Shown one piece after another: positions 1-6,442 of a stretch of 18,358 nucleotides of DNA. Origin of the DNA: Pseudomonadota bacterium (GTDB lineage Bacteria; Pseudomonadota; Gammaproteobacteria; Xanthomonadales; Xanthomonadaceae); contig JAFADB010000316.1 of NCBI GenBank assembly GCA_023425225.1, forward strand, positions 1-18,358, written 5' to 3'. Positions within the stretch are counted from its first letter, which is position 1, and each line of letters opens with the position of its first letter. The notes beneath the pieces are model-generated. The model had not been told where the DNA came from and ran no database searches. It worked only from the letters and a program-made list of their open reading frames with translations. Made by a program: the position numbers and the translations under genes.

Positions 1-611
1 GCGGCACCATCCTGTTCGTCGGCACCAAGCGCAGCGCGCGCGAGGCGATCAAGGAAGAGGCCGAGCGTTGCGGCATGCCGTTCATGACCCAGCGCTGGCT
101 GGGCGGCACCCTGACCAACTTCGCCACGGTGAAGAAGTCGGTGGCGCGCCTGAAGGAGCTGGAAGCGGCCGAGACCGACGGCACCTTCGACAAGCTGGTC
201 AAGCACGAGGTGCTGGGCCTGCGTCGCGAGCGCGACAAGCTGGAAGCCTCGCTGGGCGGCATCAAGGACATGAATCGCCTGCCCGACGCGCTGTTCGTCG
301 TCGACATCGGCCATGAGGACATCGCCATCAAGGAAGCCAAGAAGCTCGGCATCCCGGTGATCGCCGTGGTCGACACCAACTACGACCCGGCCCTGGTCGA
401 CTACGCCATCCCCGGCAACGACGACGCCATCCGCGCCGTGCAGCTGTACGCCCGCGCCGCCGCCGACGCCGTGCTGGAAGGCAAGGCCGCCGCGCCGAAC
501 TCGGCCACCGTGCGCGAGGAGGAGTTCGTCGAGGCCGGCGAGGAAGACAAGCCGGCCCGTCGCGCCCCGGCCAAGAAGGCCAAGAAGGACGAAGCCGCCG
601 CGGCCGAGTAA
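1..611 (+). CDS. rpsB: 30S ribosomal protein S2 (5' end missing)
   Basis: Ribosomal protein S2 is a late-assembling small-subunit protein that binds near S1 and the mRNA exit side. The window opens inside the gene; the first complete codon is at position 3, and 202 residues remain before the TAA at 609-611. Family landmarks run in order: ILFVGTK near the left edge, the RWLGG(T)LTN block, DGTFDKL, SLGGIKDM, LPDALFVVD, IPVIAVVDTN and IPGNDDAIRAV. After the usual bacterial end (EEFVEAG, about residue 180 of the visible part) there is a tail of roughly 24 residues rich in Lys, Ala and Glu that E. coli S2 lacks. It is followed by tsf across a structured 163-nt spacer, the usual rpsB-tsf pairing. 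The identity is certain; only the N-terminal part is unseen. Confidence 0.98.
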   Translation, partial: GTILFVGTKRSAREAIKEEAERCGMPFMTQRWLGGTLTNFATVKKSVARLKELEAAETDGTFDKLVKHEVLGLRRERDKLEASLGGIKDMNRLPDALFVVDIGHEDIAIKEAKKLGIPVIAVVDTNYDPALVDYAIPGNDDAIRAVQLYARAAADAVLEGKAAAPNSATVREEEFVEAGEEDKPARRAPAKKAKKDEAAAAE

Positions 612-620
612 CCGGCCTGC

Positions 621-652
621 CACATGGCCGCGCCATCGTGCGCGGCCATGTG
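621..652 (+). terminator. Perfect 12-bp hairpin after rpsB, candidate attenuator
   Basis: Arms at 621-632 and 641-652 are exact reverse complements (12 of 12) around an 8-nt loop, starting 9 nt after the rpsB stop. No T-run follows (TCGTCGTGG), so it is not a classic intrinsic terminator. A leaky attenuator, RNase barrier or 3'-end stabiliser that lowers tsf output relative to rpsB is inferred from its position. Confidence 0.5.
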
Positions 653-684
653 TCGTCGTGGCCGCCGGCCCGACGCCGCACACC

Positions 685-746
685 GCGGGCGCACCGGCGC
701 CCGCACCCCATTCCCGGCCATGTCCGGACGCGGGCAGATCGCCCGC
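685..746 (+). other. Two further perfect stem-loops in the rpsB-tsf spacer
   Basis: The first stem has 8-bp all-GC arms at 685-692 and 697-704 with loop ACCG. The second has 6-bp arms at 730-735 and 741-746 with loop AGATC. Neither is followed by a T-run. The second ends 17 nt before the tsf ribosome binding site, which lies in an unstructured, AC-rich stretch. With the 621-652 hairpin this makes three stem-loops in a row in the mRNA between S2 and EF-Ts. Folding in the cell is inferred from the complementarity only. Confidence 0.45.
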
Positions 747-774
747 AACTCTTCAACACATCCGAGGTAATCCC

Positions 775-1653
775 ATGGAAATCACTGCGTCCCTGGTCAA
801 GGAACTGCGCGAGCGCACCGGCGCCGGCATGATGGAGTGCAAGAAGGCGCTGACCGAGAACGGCGGCGACATCGACGCCGCCGCCGAGTGGCTGCGCAAG
901 TCCGGCCTGGCCAAGGCCGACAAGAAGGCCGACCGCGTCGCCGCCGAAGGCCGCATCGCGGTGGCCCAGGACGGCGGCAAGGCCGTGCTGGTCGAGATCA
1001 ACTCCGAGACCGACTTCGTGGCCAAGGACGGCAACTTCCTGGCCTTCACCGAGGCGGTGGCCAAGGCCGCGCTCGATTCCGGCGCCGCCGACGTCGAGGC
1101 GCTGAAGTCGGCCAAGCTGCCCGGCGGCGAGACCGTCGAGGAAGCCCGCGCCGCGGTCATCGCCAAGGTCGGCGAGAACGTGCAGGTGCGCCGCCTGGCC
1201 CGCATCGACAGCGCCGACAACGTCGCCGCCTACGTGCACGGCGGTCGCATCGGCGTGCTGGTCGAGGTCAAGGGCGGCGACGCCGAGCTGGCCCGCGGCC
1301 TGGCGATGCACATCGCCGCGATGAACCCGCCGCACATCAAGGCCTCCGACGTGCCGGCCGAGTTCGTGGCCAAGGAGAAGGAGATCGAGCTGGCCAAGAT
1401 GTCCGACAAGGACAAGGCCAAGCCGGCCGAGATCCTGGAGAAGATCATCAGCGGCAAGATCGCCAAGATCGTCAACGAGGTCACCCTGTACGGCCAGCCG
1501 TACGTGCTCGACACCAACCAGAGCGTGGAGCAGGTGCTCAAGGCCGCCGGGGCCGAGGTCGTCGGCTTCCAGCGCCTGGCCGTGGGCGAAGGCATCGAGA
1601 AGGTGGTCGAGGACTACGCCGCCGAAGTGATGAAGCAGGCCGGCCTGGCCTGA
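775..1653 (+). CDS. tsf: Translation elongation factor Ts
   Basis: EF-Ts is the cytoplasmic nucleotide exchange factor that releases GDP from EF-Tu. The ATG at 775 is preceded by GAGG at 764-767 (7-nt spacing) and gives 292 residues, the length expected in xanthomonads (E. coli about 283). The N-terminal UBA-like domain carries the first family signature (LRERTGAGMMECKKAL, about residues 10-25). The core starts with the second signature (EINSETDFVA), whose TDFV segment inserts next to the Mg/nucleotide site of EF-Tu. The C-terminal dimerisation and coiled-coil region is complete and ends EVMKQAGLA. An in-frame reading from 658 exists but lacks conservation and runs through the spacer hairpins. 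An intrinsic terminator 23 nt after the stop closes the rpsB-tsf unit. Confidence 0.99.
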   Translation: MEITASLVKELRERTGAGMMECKKALTENGGDIDAAAEWLRKSGLAKADKKADRVAAEGRIAVAQDGGKAVLVEINSETDFVAKDGNFLAFTEAVAKAALDSGAADVEALKSAKLPGGETVEEARAAVIAKVGENVQVRRLARIDSADNVAAYVHGGRIGVLVEVKGGDAELARGLAMHIAAMNPPHIKASDVPAEFVAKEKEIELAKMSDKDKAKPAEILEKIISGKIAKIVNEVTLYGQPYVLDTNQSVEQVLKAAGAEVVGFQRLAVGEGIEKVVEDYAAEVMKQAGLA

Positions 1654-1676
1654 TCCATCCGCTTTGCCGGAACCAG

Positions 1677-1701
1677 GGCCGCGGCTTGCCGCGGCCTTTT
1701 T
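1677..1701 (+). terminator. Rho-independent terminator of rpsB-tsf
   Basis: An 8-bp perfect GC stem (GGCCGCGG 1677-1684, CCGCGGCC 1689-1696) with a 4-nt CTTG loop is followed directly by TTTTT (1697-1701). It lies 23 nt past the tsf stop, so the downstream gene probably has its own promoter. Confidence 0.9.
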
Positions 1702-1767
1702 CGTGGCCGCGACGATGGCGCCCCGGCCCTACAGCTCCGCCGCGCGCGGCCGATAACCCCTGCGTCC

Positions 1768-3303
1768 GTGAAGATGCCAGCCGCCCTTTCCCGCATGCAC
1801 CCCGAACTCGAAGCCACCCTGGGCTACCTGCGCAGCCTGCCCTCGCCGCCGGGCGTCGCGCTGCGCGTGATCCAGCTGGCGCAGGACCCGGAGTCCGACC
1901 TGGGATCCACCGCCGACGTCATCGGCATGGACATGGCCCTGAGCGCCCGCATGCTGCGCATCGCCAATTCACCGCTGTACGCCAGCCGGCGACGCGTGCA
2001 GAACCTGGGACAGGCGCTGACCCTGCTCGGCCTCAACGCCACCCTGAGCCTGGCACTGGGCTTTTCCATCGCCCGGGCCCTGCGCAATGACGCCGGTGCG
2101 GCCAACCCGCCGCACGAGCGCGTCTGGCGCCGCAGCGTGATCGCGGCGATGGCCAGCCGCAAGCTCGGCCAGGCCAAGGGCCTGCGGCGGCCCGAGGAAC
2201 TGATGCTGGCCGGCCTGCTGCAGGACATCGGCATCCTGGCGATGCTGCAGGCCCAGCCCGCGCATTACCTGCCGCTGATCGACCAGGCCGCATCCAACGA
2301 TGACCTGGTCGCCCGCGAACGCGCCGTCCTGGGCTGCACCCATGCCGACATCGGCGGCTGGCTGGCCGGCCACTGGCATCTGCCCGGCTACCTGCAGTCC
2401 GCCATCGAGGCCAGCGAGAGCGGAGAGCATGCCGGGAACGATTTCAACGCGTGCGTGGCCCTGTCCGGCGCGGTCGCCGACCTGTGGCTGGACGACGACC
2501 CGGAGGCCGCGCGCCTGCGCCTGCTGCCACTCGTCCAGGCACGCCTGGGCCTGGACAGTGCGCAGTTCGACGACGTGCTGGCGTGCATCGGCGAGTCGCT
2601 GCCGGAGATCGGCGCAATCTTCGAGGTGCAGATCGCCTCACCTGTGCAGCTGGAAGGCATCCTCGACCACGCGCGCGAGTTGCAGTCGCTGCGCAGCCTG
2701 CGCGAGCTGCAGGACGCGGCCGAGGCCAGGCGCCAGGCCGACGAGTCCGAGCACCGGGCCCGCCACCTGAGCGAGCAGATCAGCCGCGACACCCTGACCG
2801 GCGTGTTCAACCGCCACCACCTGCAGACCGTGCTGGAGAAGGAGTTCGAGCTGGCGGTGCGCCATGACTGGCCGCTGTCGGTGGCGTTCCTGGACCTGGA
2901 CGACTTCAAGCGCATCAACGACGCCCACGGCCACCTGATCGGCGACGAGGTGCTGCACGCCTTCGCACAGGCCCTGCAGAAGCTGCTGCGCGGCACCGAC
3001 ACCGTGGCCCGCTATGGCGGCGAGGAATTCCTGGTGCTGTTCCCGGCCACCGACGAATCGGTCGCGGTGGGGGTGATGCGGCGGCTGCTGGCCGACATCG
3101 CCAATACCCCGATGGCCCAGCCCGACGGCGTGCCGCTGCATGTCACCTTCTCGGCCGGCGTGGCGACGCAGGGCGGGAGCGTACACCCGCGCTTCTCCAC
3201 AGTCGCCGACCTGCTCAAGGCCGCCGACGACGCGCTCTACAGCTGCAAGCACCATGGCCGCAACCGGGTGATGAGCCGTTCCCACCCGATGCCCTATTCC
3301 TGA
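1768..3303 (+). CDS. HDOD-GGDEF protein, predicted diguanylate cyclase
   Basis: Predicted cytoplasmic signalling protein that makes cyclic di-GMP from two GTP. An N-terminal HDOD domain (about residues 15-260, opening LPSPPGVALRVIQLA) is followed by a charged, probably coiled-coil linker (about 303-338). A C-terminal GGDEF domain starts at the DTLTGVFNR motif (D341). The cyclase residues are intact: LDLDDFKRIND metal/substrate segment, GGEEF signature at 417-421, and RGTD at 408-411, the RxxD product-inhibition site exactly five residues before the signature. No membrane segment or receiver domain is visible, so the input is presumably sensed by HDOD. In HDOD the LLHDIG-like segment reads LLQDIG (Q152), so no phosphohydrolase activity is expected. 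The start is uncertain: GTG 1768 (511 aa), ATG 1774 or ATG 1795, none with a good ribosome site. No E. coli counterpart lies here. Confidence 0.9.
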   Translation: MKMPAALSRMHPELEATLGYLRSLPSPPGVALRVIQLAQDPESDLGSTADVIGMDMALSARMLRIANSPLYASRRRVQNLGQALTLLGLNATLSLALGFSIARALRNDAGAANPPHERVWRRSVIAAMASRKLGQAKGLRRPEELMLAGLLQDIGILAMLQAQPAHYLPLIDQAASNDDLVARERAVLGCTHADIGGWLAGHWHLPGYLQSAIEASESGEHAGNDFNACVALSGAVADLWLDDDPEAARLRLLPLVQARLGLDSAQFDDVLACIGESLPEIGAIFEVQIASPVQLEGILDHARELQSLRSLRELQDAAEARRQADESEHRARHLSEQISRDTLTGVFNRHHLQTVLEKEFELAVRHDWPLSVAFLDLDDFKRINDAHGHLIGDEVLHAFAQALQKLLRGTDTVARYGGEEFLVLFPATDESVAVGVMRRLLADIANTPMAQPDGVPLHVTFSAGVATQGGSVHPRFSTVADLLKAADDALYSCKHHGRNRVMSRSHPMPYS

Positions 3304-3350
3304 GCGGACGCCCCGGCGACGGGCGCCGCGGGATCATGGCGGAAATGGGC

Positions 3351-3356
3351 TAGAAT
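3351..3356 (+). promoter_or_regulatory. Candidate -10 box (TAGAAT) for pyrH
   Basis: TAGAAT matches TATAAT at 5 of 6 positions, 31 nt before the pyrH ATG and 47 nt after the preceding stop. No convincing -35 hexamer lies 15-19 nt upstream. Its flanks (GGCTAGAATTCC) resemble the boxes before frr and lpxD. Confidence 0.5.
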
Positions 3357-3387
3357 TCCGCCGTTTGCCGCCCCCACCGAGGTTCCC

Positions 3388-4110
3388 ATGTCCCAGCTCG
3401 TCTATCGCCGCATCCTTCTGAAACTTTCCGGGGAGGCGCTGATGGGGGACGAGGACTACGGCATCGATCCCAAGGTGATCAGCCGCCTGGCCCACGAGGT
3501 CATCGAGGTGCAGCAGGCCGGCGCCGAGGTAGCGCTGGTGATCGGCGGCGGCAACATCTTCCGCGGCGCCGGCCTGGCCGCCGGCGGCATGGACCGGGTA
3601 ACCGGCGACCAGATGGGCATGCTGGCCACGGTGATCAACGCCCTGGCCATGCAGGACGCGCTGGAGAAGCTCGGCGCCAAGGTGCGGGTGATGAGCGCAC
3701 TGAAGATCAACGACGTGTGCGAGGACTTCATCCGCCGCCGCGCCATCCGCCACCTGGAAAAGGGCCGCATCGCGATCTTCGCCGCCGGCACCGGCAATCC
3801 GTTCTTCACCACCGACTCGGGCGCCGCGCTGCGCGCCATCGAGATCGGCGCCGACCTGCTGCTCAAGGCCACCAAGGTCGACGGCGTCTACGACAAGGAC
3901 CCGAAGAAGCACGCCGACGCGGTGCGCTTCGACAGCCTGACCTACGACGAGGTGATCGTGCGCGGGCTGGAGGTGATGGACACCGCCGCCTTCGCCCTGG
4001 CGCGCGACAGCAACCTGCCGCTGCGCATCTTCGACATGGGCCACGCCGGCGAGCTGCTGCGCATCCTGCGTGGCGAGAACATCGGCACCCTGGTCAAGGG
4101 CCGCAGCTGA
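3388..4110 (+). CDS. pyrH: UMP kinase
   Basis: Bacterial UMP kinase of the amino-acid-kinase fold; it phosphorylates UMP to UDP with ATP and is usually hexameric and activated by GTP. Its product feeds UTP, CTP and the UDP-sugars needed for peptidoglycan and for the LpxA substrate UDP-GlcNAc. The ATG at 3388 follows GAGG (3379-3382, 5-nt spacing) and gives 240 residues (E. coli 241). Motifs in order: KLSGEAL (12-18, phosphate loop), IGGGNIFRG (52-60, UMP binding), AAGTGNPFFTTDSGAA (132-147) and ATKVDGVYDKDP (161-172, ATP side). The gene has its own likely -10 box and is followed by a 173-nt spacer before frr. That spacer holds a small 5-bp stem with a GAAA loop (4121-4134) but no T-run. Confidence 0.99.
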   Translation: MSQLVYRRILLKLSGEALMGDEDYGIDPKVISRLAHEVIEVQQAGAEVALVIGGGNIFRGAGLAAGGMDRVTGDQMGMLATVINALAMQDALEKLGAKVRVMSALKINDVCEDFIRRRAIRHLEKGRIAIFAAGTGNPFFTTDSGAALRAIEIGADLLLKATKVDGVYDKDPKKHADAVRFDSLTYDEVIVRGLEVMDTAAFALARDSNLPLRIFDMGHAGELLRILRGENIGTLVKGRS

Positions 4111-4244
4111 CGGCCCGCCGCCCGGGAAACCGGGTACCGGCAGGCGCTGCCACACGGGCCGCCGCCCGCGCGCCCTCGATGAACCACCGCCTGGCCGACG
4201 CTGCGACCGGCCCGCAGGCGGCCGCGTTCGGCGCGGGTCCCGGC

Positions 4245-4250
4245 TATAAT
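4245..4250 (+). promoter_or_regulatory. Candidate -10 box (TATAAT) for frr
   Basis: An exact consensus TATAAT in a very GC-rich spacer, 33 nt before the frr ATG. No matching -35 element is visible at normal spacing (CCGCGT-like sequence there). The flank CGGCTATAATCGG is similar to the box before pyrH. Confidence 0.6.
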
Positions 4251-4283
4251 CGGTCGATTCTGTTCCAGCCTGGATTGTCGGCA

Positions 4284-4841
4284 ATGCTCAACGAGATCAA
4301 ACAAGACGCACAGACCCGCATGGCCAAGAGCATCGAGGCGCTGCGCCATGCGCTCACCTCGATCCGCACCGGCCGCGCCTCCCCGGCGTTGCTCGACGGA
4401 ATCAAGGTCAAGGCCTACGGCACCGACACCCCGCTCAACCAGGTGGCCAGCATCAGCGTCTCCGAAGGCCGCTCGCTGGTCATCAGCCTGTTCGACAAGA
4501 GCATGATCAAGGACGTGGAGAAGGCGATCTACGCCTCCGACCTGGACATCACCCCGACCACGGTCGGAACCGTGATCCGCCTGAACCTGCCTCCGCTGAC
4601 CGAGGAGCGCCGCCGCGAGCTGGCCAAGATGGTGGCCGGCGAAGGCGAGGACACCAAGGTCGCCATCCGCAACGTCCGCCGCGACGCCAACCAGCAGGTC
4701 AAGGAGCTGCTCAAGGACAAGCAGATCACCGAGGACGACGTGCGCCGCAACGAGGACGAGATCCAGAAGCTGACCGACAAGGCGATCAAGGACGTGGACG
4801 AGGTGGTCAAGGCCAAAGAGCAGGAACTGATGGCGGTCTGA
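4284..4841 (+). CDS. frr: Ribosome recycling factor
   Basis: RRF splits post-termination 70S ribosomes together with EF-G, allowing subunits to be reused. The ATG at 4284 gives 185 residues, identical in length to E. coli RRF. An in-frame reading extends far upstream but crosses pyrH in another frame and carries no conserved sequence. Landmarks: the N-terminal helix with ALRHALTSIRTGRASPALLDGI (about 21-42), the beta-rich hinge domain with YGTDTPLNQVASI and YASDLDITP, and the long helical C-terminal arm (LPPLTEERRRELAKMV, NVRRDAN, DEIQKLTD). Upstream there is only a weak TGGA ribosome site, 11 nt before the ATG. A consensus -10 box suggests separate transcription from pyrH; uppS starts 19 nt after the stop. 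Confidence 0.98.
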   Translation: MLNEIKQDAQTRMAKSIEALRHALTSIRTGRASPALLDGIKVKAYGTDTPLNQVASISVSEGRSLVISLFDKSMIKDVEKAIYASDLDITPTTVGTVIRLNLPPLTEERRRELAKMVAGEGEDTKVAIRNVRRDANQQVKELLKDKQITEDDVRRNEDEIQKLTDKAIKDVDEVVKAKEQELMAV

Positions 4842-4860
4842 GCCGCCTGTCGCTCCCGCC

Positions 4861-5619
4861 ATGGCCTCAGGCCCAGCTCCCACCCTGCCCCGCCACATTG
4901 CCATCGTCATGGATGGCAATGGCCGCTGGGCGCAGCGCCGTCGTCGCCCACGCGTGATCGGACACCGCGCCGGTGCGCGTGCGGTCAACCGCACGATCGA
5001 CTTCTGCCTGGAACGCGGCATCGAGGTGCTGACCCTGTTCGCCTTCTCCAGCGAGAACTGGGGACGCCCGCGCGACGAGGTCGACGCCCTGATGAAGCTG
5101 TTCATGGGCGCGCTCGACCGCGAGGCCGGCGAACTGGCGCGGCGGGGCGTGCGCGTGCGCTTCATCGGCGAACGCTCGCGCTTCCCGCCGCCGATCCTGG
5201 AACGGATGCGCAAGGTCGAGGAGGCCACCCAGGCCAATACCCGGCTGACGCTGGCGATCGCCGCCAGCTATGGCGGTCGCCAGGACATCGCCGCCGCCGC
5301 GCGCGCGCTGGCCGAGGACGTCGCCGCCGGCCGCCTGCAGCCGGAGCAGATCGACGAAGCCGCGGTCGGTGCGCGCGTCGCGCTGGCCGACCTGCCACCG
5401 CCTGACCTGTTCATCCGCACCGGCGGCGATACCCGCATCAGCAATTTCCTGCTGTGGCAGCTGGCCTACACCGAGCTGTGGTTCACTGACGCCCTGTGGC
5501 CGGAGTTCGACGCCGGCATCCTGCAACAGGCGGTGGACGACTACGGCCGGCGCGAGCGCCGCTACGGCCTCACCAGCGCACAGATCGCCGTCCAGGCGAC
5601 GGAGAATCCTTCCGCATGA
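4861..5619 (+). CDS. uppS: (2Z,6E)-undecaprenyl diphosphate synthase
   Basis: This cis-prenyltransferase adds isopentenyl diphosphate units to farnesyl diphosphate to make the C55 lipid carrier for peptidoglycan and O-antigen. It is 252 residues (E. coli 253). The N-terminal HIAIVMDGNGRWA (12-24) holds the catalytic/Mg Asp D18. FAFSSENW follows, and the C-terminal signature RTGGDTRISNFLLWQ (186-200) plus TELWF supply the diphosphate-binding R186, R192 and S194 and the metal-binding E205. The family more often has Glu where this protein has D190, a conservative change. The start at ATG 4861 has no clear ribosome site but fits the family N-terminus. The 3' end overlaps cdsA by 4 nt (ATGA), so the two are probably translated together. 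Confidence 0.98.
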   Translation: MASGPAPTLPRHIAIVMDGNGRWAQRRRRPRVIGHRAGARAVNRTIDFCLERGIEVLTLFAFSSENWGRPRDEVDALMKLFMGALDREAGELARRGVRVRFIGERSRFPPPILERMRKVEEATQANTRLTLAIAASYGGRQDIAAAARALAEDVAAGRLQPEQIDEAAVGARVALADLPPPDLFIRTGGDTRISNFLLWQLAYTELWFTDALWPEFDAGILQQAVDDYGRRERRYGLTSAQIAVQATENPSA

Positions 5620-6440
5620 CCCGCACCCGCGTCATCGCCGCGCTGATCATGGCCCCGGCGGCCATCTGCGCGATCCTGCTGCTTCCCAGCCAGTGGCTCG
5701 CCGCCCTGTCGGCACTGGTGTTCCTCACCGGGCTGTGGGAATGGCTCAAGCTCTCCGGCGTGGAGGACACCCTGCAGCGCACCGTGCTGCTGGCGCTCAA
5801 CCTGCTGCTGATGGTGCTGCTGGTGTGGGCCTCGGACGGATCGCTGGTGCTGTTCCAGCTGGCCTGCCTGGTCGGCGTGGCCTGGTGGCTGGCGGCGTTG
5901 CTGTGGCTGCGCCGCTTCGGCTTCGGCGCCGACCGCAGTTCCATGGCCTGCGTCGCCAAGCTGGCCGCCGGCACCCTGGCGGTGCTGCCCGCGTGGGCCG
6001 CGCTGATCCTGATCCACGCCGCCCCCGAGCACGGTCCGCGCTGGCTGCTGACCGCGCTGACCACGGTATGGGCCGCCGATTCCGGCGCGTATTTCGCCGG
6101 CCGCCATTTCGGCCGGCACAAGCTCGCCCCGCGCATCAGCCCCAACAAGACGGTCGAGGGACTGCTCGGCGGGCTGCTGGCCGGCGTGGCCACCGCGGCG
6201 CTGTTCGGCTGGTTCGCCGGGGTCACCCTGGCCCACCTGCCGGGCCTGCTGCTGGTCGCGGCGGTGGCGGTGTTCGCCTCGGTGCTCGGCGACCTGTTCG
6301 AGAGCCTGCTCAAGCGCCACGCCGGCGCCAAGGACTCGGGCAACGTGATCCCCGGCCACGGCGGCGTGCTCGACCGCATCGACGGCGTGCTGGCGGCATT
6401 GCCGGTGTTCGCGCTGGGCAAGGAAATCTTCGGCTTCTGA
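5616..6440 (+). CDS. cdsA: Phosphatidate cytidylyltransferase (CDP-diacylglycerol synthase)
   Basis: An inner-membrane enzyme that joins phosphatidic acid and CTP to CDP-diacylglycerol, the precursor of phosphatidylethanolamine, phosphatidylglycerol and cardiolipin. The ATG at 5616 overlaps the uppS stop, with GGAGA at 5601-5605 as ribosome site, and gives 274 residues. The sequence is strongly hydrophobic, with about seven to eight membrane segments starting at residue 6. Two conserved cytosolic stretches are present: WAADSGAYFAGRHFG with the following SPNKTVEG, and the full family signature from S230 to D256 (SLLKR, AKDSG, GHGGVLDRID), which carries the metal- and CTP-binding acidic residues. 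It is 2 nt from dxr. Placing cdsA between uppS and dxr differs from E. coli, where dxr comes first. Confidence 0.98.
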   Translation: MTRTRVIAALIMAPAAICAILLLPSQWLAALSALVFLTGLWEWLKLSGVEDTLQRTVLLALNLLLMVLLVWASDGSLVLFQLACLVGVAWWLAALLWLRRFGFGADRSSMACVAKLAAGTLAVLPAWAALILIHAAPEHGPRWLLTALTTVWAADSGAYFAGRHFGRHKLAPRISPNKTVEGLLGGLLAGVATAALFGWFAGVTLAHLPGLLLVAAVAVFASVLGDLFESLLKRHAGAKDSGNVIPGHGGVLDRIDGVLAALPVFALGKEIFGF

Positions 6441-6442
6441 GC

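Noticed and set aside
837..2090. 417-residue plus-strand open frame across tsf and the start of the GGDEF gene
   Set aside because: Arg/Gly-rich out-of-frame reading of tsf that also crosses the strong terminator at 1677-1701.
3717..4283. Longer N-terminus for frr
   Set aside because: It overlaps pyrH out of frame; ATG 4284 gives the exact family length of 185 residues.
5270..6442. Longer N-terminus for dxr
   Set aside because: The extension overlaps uppS and all of cdsA in another frame; the family N-terminus fits ATG 6443 exactly.
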